Assembly: GCA_036171675.1 (NCBI GenBank)
Contig: JAVHRO010000016.1
Coordinates: forward strand, 1-23,211
DNA length: 23,211 nucleotides
Origin: Vicingus sp036171675
Lineage (GTDB): Bacteria > Bacteroidota > Bacteroidia > Flavobacteriales_E > Vicingaceae
Reading direction: 5' to 3'
Shown: in pieces, positions 15,600-23,182 of the stretch
How the letters are laid out: every line of letters begins with the position of its first letter
Position numbering within the stretch: the first letter of the stretch is position 1
Notes under the pieces: generated by a model
Told to the model about the DNA's origin: nothing
Seen by the model: only the letters and a program-made list of their open reading frames with translations
Databases searched by the model: none
Translations under genes and position numbers: made by a program

Positions 15600-16514
15600 A
15601 TGAGAACAAAAAAATTATTATCCATTCTTGTAGTTTCAGGAATAGTGTTTTTAACCTCATGCGCGAAAGATGGGGCAGTTGGTCCAGCTGGAGCAGATGG
15701 AACTTCTGGTGCGAACGGTACAAATGGAACCAATGCAACACTTGTTTCGGCAGCAGACGAAGCGGCATATGCTGCTGCAAATGGTGTAAATGGAGCTCAA
15801 ATTTACGACCATCCTCTTAATTATGTCGGCGCAAACCAAACTAAATACCCTAATGCTTACACCAATTTTTATAGATGTAAAAGTTGTCATGGTTGGGATT
15901 TAAAAGGTAGATCAGGTATTTTAATTAACAAAGCACCAACAGCTACTTACCCAATTGCTGCCGATGGTAATTTGTACATTTGGGCTAAACAACACAACAT
16001 TAGGGAAATATTTGACGCCGTTAAAAACGTAGGAGGTAGAAAAACAGATAAAACATCATACGATGCTACGATGCCCGATTATTCTGCTATTTTAACCGAT
16101 GTTCAAATTTGGGATGCGGTTAAATTCTTAAAAGAAACCGCTCATAATACCGATGATTTTTATGATTTATCAACATCAGGGTTTTATCCAACAGGAACTA
16201 AAACTTTTTCAAATATAGGTAAAGGTGGTAATGCCGCAGCTGGTTTAGTTACCTATAATGCTAAATGTAAAATGTGTCATGGTGCTGATGGTAAATCTAT
16301 TGATATTTACTGTCAAGGGTTATTTTTAGGAGAAATGTTTAGAAAAGACCCACATGAAATTCAACACAAAGCAGTTTGGGGTATGCCAAGCGATCGTGAA
16401 CATATTGATGCTGGTTGCCTTAGTGCAGGTACTATGCCATCACAAACTATTACAGATCAGGACATCAGGAATTTAATGGTCATGGGTCAAGATACCGTAT
16501 TATTCCCATGGTAA
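15600..16514 (+). CDS. Dihaem cytochrome c lipoprotein with collagen-like stalk
   Basis: The 304-residue protein begins with a lipoprotein signal (MRTKKLLSILVVSGIVFLTSC, lipid-modified Cys 21), so it is anchored in a membrane facing the periplasm or outside. Next comes a short collagen-like Gly-X-Y stretch (about 25-45, GPAGADGTSGANGTNGTN), probably a flexible stalk. Two covalent haem motifs follow: CKSCH at 93-97 and CKMCH at 223-227. Methionines in TMPDYSAILTD (M158) and TMPSQTITDQDI (M279) sit at the usual distance for distal haem ligands, giving two class I cytochrome c domains of about 90-120 residues. No oxidoreductase catalytic domain is visible, so it is an electron carrier or sensor. 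It has its own promoter and terminator and follows the membrane-anchored regulator. Confidence 0.88.
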   Translation: MRTKKLLSILVVSGIVFLTSCAKDGAVGPAGADGTSGANGTNGTNATLVSAADEAAYAAANGVNGAQIYDHPLNYVGANQTKYPNAYTNFYRCKSCHGWDLKGRSGILINKAPTATYPIAADGNLYIWAKQHNIREIFDAVKNVGGRKTDKTSYDATMPDYSAILTDVQIWDAVKFLKETAHNTDDFYDLSTSGFYPTGTKTFSNIGKGGNAAAGLVTYNAKCKMCHGADGKSIDIYCQGLFLGEMFRKDPHEIQHKAVWGMPSDREHIDAGCLSAGTMPSQTITDQDIRNLMVMGQDTVLFPW

Positions 16515-16547
16515 TTTAATGATAGATTTTTGTTTTTGTTAGTACTT

Positions 16548-16582
16548 AAAACCCCTTTAAACAATCTGTTTAAAGGGGTTTT
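16548..16582. terminator. Terminator between the cytochrome and M23 genes
   Basis: A perfect 16-bp stem (AAAACCCCTTTAAACA with TGTTTAAAGGGGTTTT) around the loop ATC, ending in TTTT. It lies 33 bp past the cytochrome stop and 42 bp past the convergent M23 stop, so it can act in both directions. Confidence 0.85.
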
Positions 16583-16624
16583 ATCATTAATATTTACGTT
16601 TAATCGAGCAATAATAGCTCCTAT

Positions 16625-18349
16625 TTAACGAATAAAAGGAATCTCCAATATGGTTTTATTATCCACAAAATCAGTTACTTCCAATTTGAAGGTATGATTT
16701 CCAGTAGGAAGGTTGTCAAAAACGTGTGTGAGTTTTGCTGATTTTCCATCGTAATCCATTAATATCCATTTACCATCAATTTCTCCTCTATAAGTTTTAA
16801 TACCACTTAGGTTGTCTGACATGGTGCAGGTGATAGATGAATTTCCTGTCATGGTTTTATTTGTAAAAATGTTAATGGGTTTTATTATTGGTGCAATGGT
16901 ATCAATCATTACGCTAAAACCACCTAAAATTTTTGATTTTGCAGTAAGAAAATTATTTCGCCATTCACCACCTCGAGAATACATGGTTCCATTTTGGTCA
17001 ATATTTACCACCACTGCCTTTTTCCTTAATTCTTCACTTATTCGTGCCACTTTAATTGAAACTTGTATTTCGCTATGGAGTGGGGTATAACCATTGTGAA
17101 TTTGATACAAAGGAGCGATGAATGAAGAATACGGTTTTTTTTCTTGATATTGAAAATGTAAATCATCGTACAATACTCCTTTCGGAAATTTTACCACAAT
17201 GTTTGGTTTTTCAAATACGTTATCATCGTTGTATTTAAAAACAGTATCAATTTTAGGCTTTATACTAGCAACATTAGTTACGTCGGGTTTTTTGCCATTA
17301 ATTGAAAACGAAACCATGGCTGTGTTTTTATTTAAATCAGCTACCATGTAATTTATGGTTTTATTTTCGTTGGCATTTATTTGAATGATGCCTCTATTTT
17401 TGTTTTCTTTAAAAATAGTTAACGGGTTATTGGGCTCAATATAACTTCGTAGATACCTAATTTTTTTTCGTTGATACAATTCGTAATCCAACATCGAATT
17501 TATTGCTCTACTATGGTTGAAACTAAAACTTGATAATTCTGATTTATAAATGAGATCATTGTTGTCGAATAACACAATACTATAGACGCCATTTTGATTC
17601 GACGTACCTGTTTGTTGGTCGTAGGTATTAATTCCAACGCCAATTTGACCATAAGCATTGATTACTTCATTTTCTAGTAATTTGTAGGTACCCCCAGAGC
17701 CAGTTACTTTAAATGTTTGAATCAGGGTTTTATCATTCACATAACTGGTGTCGTTTAAAGGAAAAACTGCAATACTTTTGATAATTGGTTTCACTTCATC
17801 TTTTATATCGAAACCAAATAATAAAGGGTTTACAGCATATTCAGATACCGTTTCACGTATTTCAAAATGCAAATGAGGGCCTCCCGAACTTCCCGAATTT
17901 CCAGACAAAGCAATAAGATCTCCTTTTTTTACCCTAAGCAGTGTGTCAGGTGGATAATAGTCCATTTCAAAAGTTTCATGATCGTATTGGTATTTTTTGA
18001 TTACTTCGGCAATTTTGCCTTTAAATTGTTGTAAATGAGCATAAGCAGAGGTGTAGCCGTTTGCATGTGTAATAAAAATTATTTTTCCATAACCTATTGA
18101 CATGATTTTTATTCGTGAAACATATCCATCAGCCACAGCTCTAACATTTTGACCTACAACACCTTGTGTTTTAATGTCTAATCCAGAATGAAAGTGATTG
18201 TTTCGAAGTTCACCAAAATTACCAGCCAAGAGTAATGGAATATCTAAAGGAGACCTAAAAAAATCTTGTGGATACAGATTGGTTTGTTGCGAAAAACAAA
18301 TATTAAAAAGAACCAAGAAGTAAAGTGTTGCAATTGATTTTATCATCAT
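16625..18349 (-). CDS. M23-family (LytM-type) metalloendopeptidase
   Basis: Likely a periplasmic or outer-membrane zinc peptidase cutting peptidoglycan cross-links, or a regulator of such enzymes. From the ATG at 18349 the product is 574 residues. A signal peptide (IATLYFLVLFNICFSQ) is followed by the M23 domain: HFHSGLDIK holds zinc ligands H54 and D58, AYAHLQQF follows, and GPHLHFEIR holds H159 and H161. All catalytic residues are present. The remaining 400 residues are beta-rich with no recognised family; the end (NHTFKLEVTDFVDNKT) resembles an Ig-like domain. The frame is open to 18466, but those 39 extra codons are not signal-like and a -7 element lies at 18386-18393. Its last 16 codons are duplicated at 13863-13911. 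Confidence 0.87.
   Translation of the reverse strand: MMIKSIATLYFLVLFNICFSQQTNLYPQDFFRSPLDIPLLLAGNFGELRNNHFHSGLDIKTQGVVGQNVRAVADGYVSRIKIMSIGYGKIIFITHANGYTSAYAHLQQFKGKIAEVIKKYQYDHETFEMDYYPPDTLLRVKKGDLIALSGNSGSSGGPHLHFEIRETVSEYAVNPLLFGFDIKDEVKPIIKSIAVFPLNDTSYVNDKTLIQTFKVTGSGGTYKLLENEVINAYGQIGVGINTYDQQTGTSNQNGVYSIVLFDNNDLIYKSELSSFSFNHSRAINSMLDYELYQRKKIRYLRSYIEPNNPLTIFKENKNRGIIQINANENKTINYMVADLNKNTAMVSFSINGKKPDVTNVASIKPKIDTVFKYNDDNVFEKPNIVVKFPKGVLYDDLHFQYQEKKPYSSFIAPLYQIHNGYTPLHSEIQVSIKVARISEELRKKAVVVNIDQNGTMYSRGGEWRNNFLTAKSKILGGFSVMIDTIAPIIKPINIFTNKTMTGNSSITCTMSDNLSGIKTYRGEIDGKWILMDYDGKSAKLTHVFDNLPTGNHTFKLEVTDFVDNKTILEIPFIR
16629..16677. repeat. 49-bp direct repeat, copy 2 (inside the M23 gene 3' end)
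   Basis: Identical to 13863-13911, in the same orientation, 2.77 kb away. This copy forms the last codons of the intact M23 gene, so it is the functional one. The interval between copies holds the regulator and cytochrome genes. Confidence 0.95.
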
Positions 18350-18385
18350 AATTAAATCTAGTTGATATGTTGTACAAGTATTATG

Positions 18386-18418
18386 CAAAACTATCATTAC
18401 AAAAAGGTAATAACCCAA
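18386..18418 (-). promoter_or_regulatory. Promoter of the M23 peptidase gene
   Basis: On the minus strand TTTTGGG (TTG at 18418-18416) and TAGTTTTG (18393-18386, TAnnTTTG) are 22 bp apart. Transcription would begin near 18380, about 30 nt before the ATG at 18349 and downstream of the alternative ATG at 18466. This supports the shorter protein. Confidence 0.55.
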
Positions 18419-18507
18419 AAATTTAAAATTAATATTCACAATTGATTTGTTTAAAAAATAGTACATTTACGGCGGTTAAGTTTTTTTAATGATTTAACAA
18501 TATAGCA

Positions 18508-18792
18508 ATGAAAGATTTAGCTGTTTTAGTAACCAGTCTGAAAAACAAAGCAGAGCGATTGATAGAAAAACATCAATTGGTTATTCAAAAAAGCCATCAA
18601 CTTAGCATTGAAATTGAAAAATTAAAAGAAGAATTAAATCAAAAAAATCAGCAACTAAAGATATTGGAAAACAGAAACAGCGTGTTGAAAATTTCTAAAA
18701 GTGTTGACAGTGAAAGTACCAAAGATGTGAAGTTGAAAATAAACGAAATGGTACGGGAAATAGATAAATGTATTGCTCAAATTAACAAATAG
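18508..18792 (+). CDS. Small coiled-coil protein upstream of zapA
   Basis: A 94-residue cytosolic protein that is almost entirely predicted helix, with heptad-like spacing of hydrophobic residues (about 20-60, for example LSIEIEKLKEELNQKNQQLKILE) and many Lys, Glu and Gln. There is no signal peptide, membrane segment or catalytic motif. It starts 11 bp before zapA and is very probably in the same transcript. By position and form it could be a ZapB-like partner of ZapA at the division ring, but this is inferred from context and composition only. A possible promoter (ATTG near 18442, TACATTTA at 18462-18469) lies upstream, divergent from the M23 gene. Confidence 0.8.
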   Translation: MKDLAVLVTSLKNKAERLIEKHQLVIQKSHQLSIEIEKLKEELNQKNQQLKILENRNSVLKISKSVDSESTKDVKLKINEMVREIDKCIAQINK

Positions 18793-18803
18793 TTAAACCC
18801 TTT

Positions 18804-19088
18804 ATGGGAGAGTTGTCGATAAAAATAAAAATTGCAAACCGGGTTTATCCTCTTACAGTTAATGCTAAAGAGGAAGAAGGAGTGAGAAAAGCTGCCGAAG
18901 AAATAAACAAATCAGTTGCAGAATACGAAAAATTGTATGCTGTAAAAGATTATCAAGATTTACTGGCAATGGTTGCACTAAAATTGGCTTCGACAAACTT
19001 TAACCATAAGCAACAAGATGTTGAAGGTGATTCCAAAATTGAGGAAACCCTAATTCAACTTGAACAGATGTTTGATAATTATTTGTAA
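18804..19088 (+). CDS. zapA: Cell division protein ZapA
   Basis: A 94-residue FtsZ-binding protein that bundles FtsZ filaments at the division septum. It shows the typical ZapA layout: an N-terminal strand pair (LSIKIKIANRVYPLTVNAKEE), then EGVRKAAEEINKSVAEYEKLY, then the DYQDLLAMVALKLAS helix leading into a C-terminal coiled coil. The family signature region around DYQDLLAMVAL (residues 50-60) is clear. The gene follows the small coiled-coil gene by 11 bp and is followed by the 6S RNA, an order resembling the zapA-ssrS linkage of gammaproteobacteria. Confidence 0.93.
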   Translation: MGELSIKIKIANRVYPLTVNAKEEEGVRKAAEEINKSVAEYEKLYAVKDYQDLLAMVALKLASTNFNHKQQDVEGDSKIEETLIQLEQMFDNYL

Positions 19089-19231
19089 CGTTCTTTAAAA
19101 TACAATGGCAATATTATCGAGAATTAGTATTAAAAGTTAAAAATTTGAAGTTGAATGGTTTAATTTCCTTTTCAGTAGGATTAGGATAACAAAACGGACT
19201 ACTAATAACTTTTAACTAACAACTTATTTAA

Positions 19232-19430
19232 AAATTCCCGTACAATTCTTTTTGTTTGATAAACTAACACTTTACTTAGTTGGAGCAAAGCTCAAAAGTT
19301 ACTAAAACAGACCCCTCGTAACCCCTTATGGGTATTCACTTTTGTGGACATGGGAAGTTTGAACAAACTTGGCGGTTCCATCCATTTTTACTTGGGTTTA
19401 TCCAAGCCAATTTTGTACGGGTTTTTTTAT
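19232..19430 (+). ncRNA. ssrS: 6S RNA (Flavobacteria-type)
   Basis: 6S RNA binds the housekeeping RNA polymerase holoenzyme by mimicking an open promoter. The roughly 190-nt segment is rod-like: the ends pair perfectly (CCCGTACAA at 19237-19245 with TTGTACGGG at 19413-19421) and a T-run follows as terminator. An upper stem pairs CAAAAGT (19293-19299) with ACTTTTG (19338-19344), closed by the apical hairpin ACCCCTTATGGGT. Between the stems lies a large internal bubble; its 3' side has the hairpin AAGTTTGAACAAACTT and its 5' side GAGCAAAGCTC, as expected for 6S. The position right after zapA supports the call. The identity rests on structure and context; an Rfam 6S-Flavo search would settle it. 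No clear TAnnTTTG lies just upstream. Confidence 0.75.
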
Positions 19431-19498
19431 TTCCGTTAATAAGTAATTTGAGTTTCAGTTTCAGTTTCCATCAATTAATTAATTTAAATTATCAAACA

Positions 19499-21040
19499 AT
19501 GGAACCATTAAGTATTTTAATCGGAGCAATTATTGGAGCAGCTATAGCTTCAGTTATTGTCATCATCATCTATAAAAAAGGCATTGATAAAAAAAGCCAA
19601 CAAATAATAGAAGATGCAAAAGCGGAAGGAGAAGTTCAACGTAAAGAGAAACTTCTACAAGCCAAAGAAAAATTCCTTCAACTAAAAGAAGAACACGAAA
19701 AAGTTATTACTGAACGTGAAAGAAAAATTAACGATTTAGAAAATCGAGCTAAACAAAAGAATGATGCTGCTTCAAAACAAATAGAAGACCTTAAACGGAA
19801 AGAGCTTGATTTGGATAAAGCCAAAGAAAGTCTAACCCATCAACTTGAAGTAATTGAAAATAAAGAAGCGGAAATTGAAAAATCGCACCGTAAACAAGTT
19901 GAACAATTACAAGTTATTTCTGGACTAAGTGCCGAAGACGCCAAAAACCAATTAATGGAAACGCTTAAAGCGGAAGCCAGAACTGGAGCAATGTCGCATA
20001 TCAAAGACATTATGGATGAGGCAAAAATTAATGCGAATAAAGAAGCAAGACGAATTGTTGTTCAAACCATTCAACGTGTAGCTACCGAGCAAGCCGTAGA
20101 AAATGCCGTATCGGTTTTTAACATTGAAAGTGACGAAATAAAAGGGCGAATTATTGGAAGAGAAGGTAGAAATATTAGAGCCTTAGAAGCTGCAACAGGT
20201 GTTGAAATTATTGTTGACGATACACCAGAGGCTATTATTCTCTCATGTTTCGACCCTGTAAGAAGAGAAATTGCTCGACTATCGTTACATCAATTAGTAA
20301 CAGACGGAAGAATACACCCTGCCAGAATTGAGGAGGTAGTGAATAAAACCAAAAAACAACTTGAAGAAGAAATTATAGAAGTAGGTAAACGCACTTGCAT
20401 TGATTTAGGAGTACATGGTTTACATCCAGAATTGATGCGAATGATTGGTCGAATGAAATATCGTTCTTCTTACGGACAAAATTTATTGCAACACTCTCGT
20501 GAAGTAGCCAATCTTTGTGCTACTATGGCATCGGAATTAGGATTAAATGCTAAATTGGCTAAACGGGCAGGTTTGTTACACGATATTGGGAAAGTTCCAG
20601 ACGATGATCCAGAATTGCCTCATGCTATTTTAGGTATGAAGTTGGCTGAAAAGTACAACGAAAAACCTGATATCTGTAATGCCATTGGTGCTCACCATGA
20701 TGAAATTGAAATGACTACCATAATTTCGCCAATTGTACAAGTTTGTGATGCCATTTCGGGTGCTCGACCAGGTGCAAGAAGAGAAATCATGGAATCGTAC
20801 ATTAAACGAATTAAGGATTTAGAAAATATTGGAATGTCGTATCCTGGTGTTGAACAAGCCTACGCTATTCAAGCTGGTCGTGAATTAAGAGTTATTGTTG
20901 AAAGTGCAAAAATTAGCGATGCGGAAGCTGACACACTTTCGTTCGACTTAGCTCAAAAAATTCAAACAGAAATGACTTATCCAGGACAAGTTAAAGTAAC
21001 GGTAATTCGTGAAAAAAGAGCTGTTAATTACGCCAAATAA
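19499..21040 (+). CDS. rny: Ribonuclease Y
   Basis: A membrane-anchored endoribonuclease that starts mRNA decay. The 513 residues show the standard order: N-terminal membrane helix (about 5-25), long charged coiled coil (about 30-200), KH RNA-binding domain with IKGRIIGREGRNIRALEAAT (215-234, GREG loop at 220-223), then an HD phosphohydrolase domain with H332 in LLQHSREVA, HD at 361-362 in LLHDIGK, H399-H400 in GAHHDE and D417 in VCDAIS. The start at 19499 (MEPLSILIGA) is chosen because it puts the membrane helix at the N-terminus. The frame stays open upstream to 19328, but those 57 codons are translated 6S RNA sequence and should not be annotated as protein. It converges with the ABC ATPase gene across a palindromic repeat. 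Confidence 0.95.
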   Translation: MEPLSILIGAIIGAAIASVIVIIIYKKGIDKKSQQIIEDAKAEGEVQRKEKLLQAKEKFLQLKEEHEKVITERERKINDLENRAKQKNDAASKQIEDLKRKELDLDKAKESLTHQLEVIENKEAEIEKSHRKQVEQLQVISGLSAEDAKNQLMETLKAEARTGAMSHIKDIMDEAKINANKEARRIVVQTIQRVATEQAVENAVSVFNIESDEIKGRIIGREGRNIRALEAATGVEIIVDDTPEAIILSCFDPVRREIARLSLHQLVTDGRIHPARIEEVVNKTKKQLEEEIIEVGKRTCIDLGVHGLHPELMRMIGRMKYRSSYGQNLLQHSREVANLCATMASELGLNAKLAKRAGLLHDIGKVPDDDPELPHAILGMKLAEKYNEKPDICNAIGAHHDEIEMTTIISPIVQVCDAISGARPGARREIMESYIKRIKDLENIGMSYPGVEQAYAIQAGRELRVIVESAKISDAEADTLSFDLAQKIQTEMTYPGQVKVTVIREKRAVNYAK

Positions 21041-21048
21041 TTTACTGT

Positions 21049-21138
21049 AGAGACGGATAATTATCCGTCTCTCTTTTTTTTATTAGACGGACAATTATCC
21101 GTCTCTCTTTTTTTTATTAGACGGACAATCGTCCGTCT
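21049..21138. repeat. Tandem palindromes with 34-bp period between rny and the ABC ATPase gene
   Basis: Three related hairpins: 21049-21072 is a perfect 24-bp palindrome centred on ATAATTAT, 21085-21104 has one mismatch, and 21119-21138 has 8-bp arms (AGACGGAC and GTCCGTCT). The segment with TTAGACGGAC and the T-run repeats every 34 bp. Each hairpin is followed by T8 on the plus strand for the first two copies, so they probably act as terminators for rny. The last copy touches the stop codon of the minus-strand gene. Confidence 0.9.
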
Positions 21139-21789
21139 CTACAAGATATTACCGTCTTTCATTACCAATTTTTGATCAGCCATATCAGCCAGTTCTTCAT
21201 TATGTGTAACAATAATAAAGGTTTGATTAAACTCTTTTCGGAGTTTAAAAAATAATTCGTGTAATTCTTTTGCAGAAGCAGAATCTAAATTACCAGAAGG
21301 TTCGTCGGCTAAAATTACTGCAGGTTTATTGATTAATGCCCTGCAAACAGCTACCCGTTGAGCTTCACCACCCGATAATTGTGAAGGTTTATGGTAAAGT
21401 CGGTCTTTTAAACCCAATGAAGTTAATAATTCAATGGCTCGTTTTTCAGCCTCAGCTTTTGGAGTTTTATAAATAAATGCTGGAATACAAACATTTTCTA
21501 TAGCTGTAAATTCAGGTAATAAATGGTGAAATTGAAAAACAAATCCTATGTTTTTATTTCTAAATAACGACAATTCTTTGTCTTTTAACTTCAACACATC
21601 AACACTATTCATTTTTAAAAGACCTTCATCAGGTTTATCAAGCGTTCCAAGTATTTGAAGTAGGGTAGATTTACCAGCGCCTGAAGCTCCAACTATAGAA
21701 ATAACATGTCCTTTTTCAATAATTAAATCAACACCTTTTAGAACCTCTACTTTACCGTATGATTTATGTATGTTTTGTAGCTGTATCAT
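21139..21789 (-). CDS. lolD: LolD-like ABC transporter ATP-binding protein
   Basis: A cytosolic ATPase subunit of the LolCDE/MacB-type family that powers lipoprotein release from the inner membrane. The 216 residues contain a Walker A GASGAGKST (34-42), Q-loop FVFQFHHLLPEFTAIENV (83-100, where FQFHHLLPEFTA is typical for LolD), signature LSGGEAQRVAV (138-148), Walker B VILADEPSGNLDS (158-170) and switch histidine H196 in IVTHNEEL. The LolC/LolE-like permease is not in this window, so a separate MacB-type or FtsX-like partner cannot be excluded. The stop codon (21139-21141) directly abuts the last palindrome of the intergenic array. Confidence 0.85.
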   Translation of the reverse strand: MIQLQNIHKSYGKVEVLKGVDLIIEKGHVISIVGASGAGKSTLLQILGTLDKPDEGLLKMNSVDVLKLKDKELSLFRNKNIGFVFQFHHLLPEFTAIENVCIPAFIYKTPKAEAEKRAIELLTSLGLKDRLYHKPSQLSGGEAQRVAVCRALINKPAVILADEPSGNLDSASAKELHELFFKLRKEFNQTFIIVTHNEELADMADQKLVMKDGNIL

Positions 21790-21839
21790 AACTTAGTTTA
21801 AAACTACTAAATTATCATAAAAGTTTATTACAAACAACT

Positions 21840-21869
21840 TTGATATCATGCTCAAAAAAATTACTTTTG
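21840..21869 (+). promoter_or_regulatory. Bacteroidota-type promoter of sucC
   Basis: TTTG (TTG at 21840-21842) and TACTTTTG (21862-21869, TAnnTTTG) are separated by 19 bp, close to consensus. Transcription would start near 21875, after the upstream in-frame ATG at 21848, so that ATG cannot be the start of translation from this promoter. Confidence 0.75.
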
Positions 21870-21898
21870 AGTTCAAATTTTTTCAAAAACTATTAGGA

Positions 21899-23110
21899 AT
21901 GAATATACATGAATATCAAGGTAAATCTTTACTAAAAAGATACGGCGTTGCCATACAAGAAGGTATCGTTGCAGACTCTCCAAAACAAGCGGTAGAGGCT
22001 GCTAAAGAATTAAACAAATTAACAGGCACTACGTGGTATGTAGTAAAGGCTCAAATTCATGCTGGAGGCAGAGGTAAGGGTATTGTTACCGAAACAGGTT
22101 CTCATGGAGTAGTCTTAGCAAAAGGGTTGGATAAAGTAGAAGACATTGCTAAAGGTATTTTAGGAGGTCATTTAGTTACCGCCCAAACAAAAGGAAAAGG
22201 TAAATTGGTTAGCAAAGTATTAATTGCTCAAGATGTTTACTATCCTGGAGAAGCACAAACTGAAGAGTTTTACATGTCGGTATTGATGAACAGAGAAACC
22301 GGTCGAAACATTATTATGTATTCAACAGAAGGTGGAATGGACATTGAACACGTTGCTGAACACACGCCACATTTAATTTTTAAAGAAGAAATTGACCCAA
22401 AAATTGGTTTACAAGGTTTTCAAACTAGAAAAATTGCCTTTAATTTAGGGTTGTCTGGTGAGGCATTTAAACAAATGACCAAATTTATTGCTGCATTGTA
22501 TGCTGCTTATGAAGGTGTTGATGCATCTATGTTTGAAATTAACCCTGTATTAAAAACATCTGACAATAAAATAATAGCAGTTGATTCAAAAGTTAATATT
22601 GATGAAAGTGCTTTGTACAGACATAAAGATATTGCAGAAATGCACGATCCAACAGAAGAAGACCCTACAGAATTGGAAGCCAAAGAAGCTGGATTGAACT
22701 TTGTAAAATTAGATGGAAATGTAGCTTGTATGGTTAATGGAGCTGGTTTAGCAATGGCAACGATGGATATTATTAAGCTTTCTGGTGGTTCTCCAGCTAA
22801 CTTCTTAGACGTGGGAGGTACTGCAAATGCCGAAAGAGTGGAAAAAGCATTTCGTATGATTTTAAAAGACCCAAATGTTAAAGCTATTTTGGTAAATATT
22901 TTTGGAGGTATTGTAAGATGTGATAGAGTTGCTCAAGGAATTGTTGATGCATATAAAAATATTGGAAATATTCCTATTCCAATTATTGTTCGATTACAAG
23001 GTACCAATGCTATTGAAGCTAAAAAATTAATCGATGATTCAGGTTTAAAAGTGCTTTCTGCAGTATTGCTTCAAGAAGCTGCTGATAAAGTAAAAGAAGT
23101 ATTGGCTTAA
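21899..23110 (+). CDS. sucC: Succinyl-CoA synthetase (ADP-forming) beta subunit
   Basis: Couples succinyl-CoA and succinate interconversion to ATP or GTP in the TCA cycle, working with SucD. The 403 residues fit the ATP-grasp beta subunit. Motifs: MNIHEYQGKSLLKRYGV (1-17), VVKAQIHAGGRGKG in the nucleotide-binding loop, MFEINPVLKT with the metal-binding Glu/Asn pair, then DGNVACMVNGAGLAMATMDI and GGSPANFLDVGG, and NIFGGIVRCD in the C-terminal domain that contacts SucD. The frame is open from 21848, but the start at 21899 matches the conserved N-terminus and follows the promoter, giving a leader of about 24 nt. SucD is not within the 100 bp that follow; a palindromic repeat lies there instead. 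Confidence 0.95.
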   Translation: MNIHEYQGKSLLKRYGVAIQEGIVADSPKQAVEAAKELNKLTGTTWYVVKAQIHAGGRGKGIVTETGSHGVVLAKGLDKVEDIAKGILGGHLVTAQTKGKGKLVSKVLIAQDVYYPGEAQTEEFYMSVLMNRETGRNIIMYSTEGGMDIEHVAEHTPHLIFKEEIDPKIGLQGFQTRKIAFNLGLSGEAFKQMTKFIAALYAAYEGVDASMFEINPVLKTSDNKIIAVDSKVNIDESALYRHKDIAEMHDPTEEDPTELEAKEAGLNFVKLDGNVACMVNGAGLAMATMDIIKLSGGSPANFLDVGGTANAERVEKAFRMILKDPNVKAILVNIFGGIVRCDRVAQGIVDAYKNIGNIPIPIIVRLQGTNAIEAKKLIDDSGLKVLSAVLLQEAADKVKEVLA

Positions 23111-23182
23111 CGTCATTGCGAGGAACGAAGCAATCTGTTTGATGGTGAGATTGCTTCTGGTCGTACCTCCTTCGCAAAGACG
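23111..23182. repeat. Palindromic intergenic repeat after sucC
   Basis: A 72-bp imperfect inverted repeat with arms CGTCATTGCGAGG plus CGAAGCAATCT and AGATTGCTTC plus CCTCCTTCGCAAAGACG around a short loop. This type of dispersed hairpin (CGTCATTGCGAGG) is common in many bacterial genomes and often sits just after genes. It may protect the 3' end of the sucC transcript or terminate it. Confidence 0.85.

Noticed and set aside
16606..16620. Hairpin GAGC-AATAATA-GCTC beside the M23 stop codon, considered as a terminator or recombination site.
   Set aside because: Only 4-bp arms and no T-run; the strong 16-bp stem nearby explains termination.
13912..16628. Calling the block a classical transposon with target-site duplication.
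   Set aside because: A 49-bp duplication is far longer than normal target-site duplications, there are no terminal inverted repeats at the borders and no transposase inside.
18350..18466. Longer N-terminus for the M23 peptidase, from the ATG at 18466.
   Set aside because: The signal peptide starts at codon 40-41 and a -7 promoter element at 18386-18393 would start transcription downstream of this ATG.
19129..19220. Loose inverted repeat (TTAAAAGTTA near 19130 and TAACTTTTAA near 19207) upstream of the 6S RNA.
   Set aside because: Very AT-rich with short arms; such matches are expected by chance in this sequence and there is no further support.
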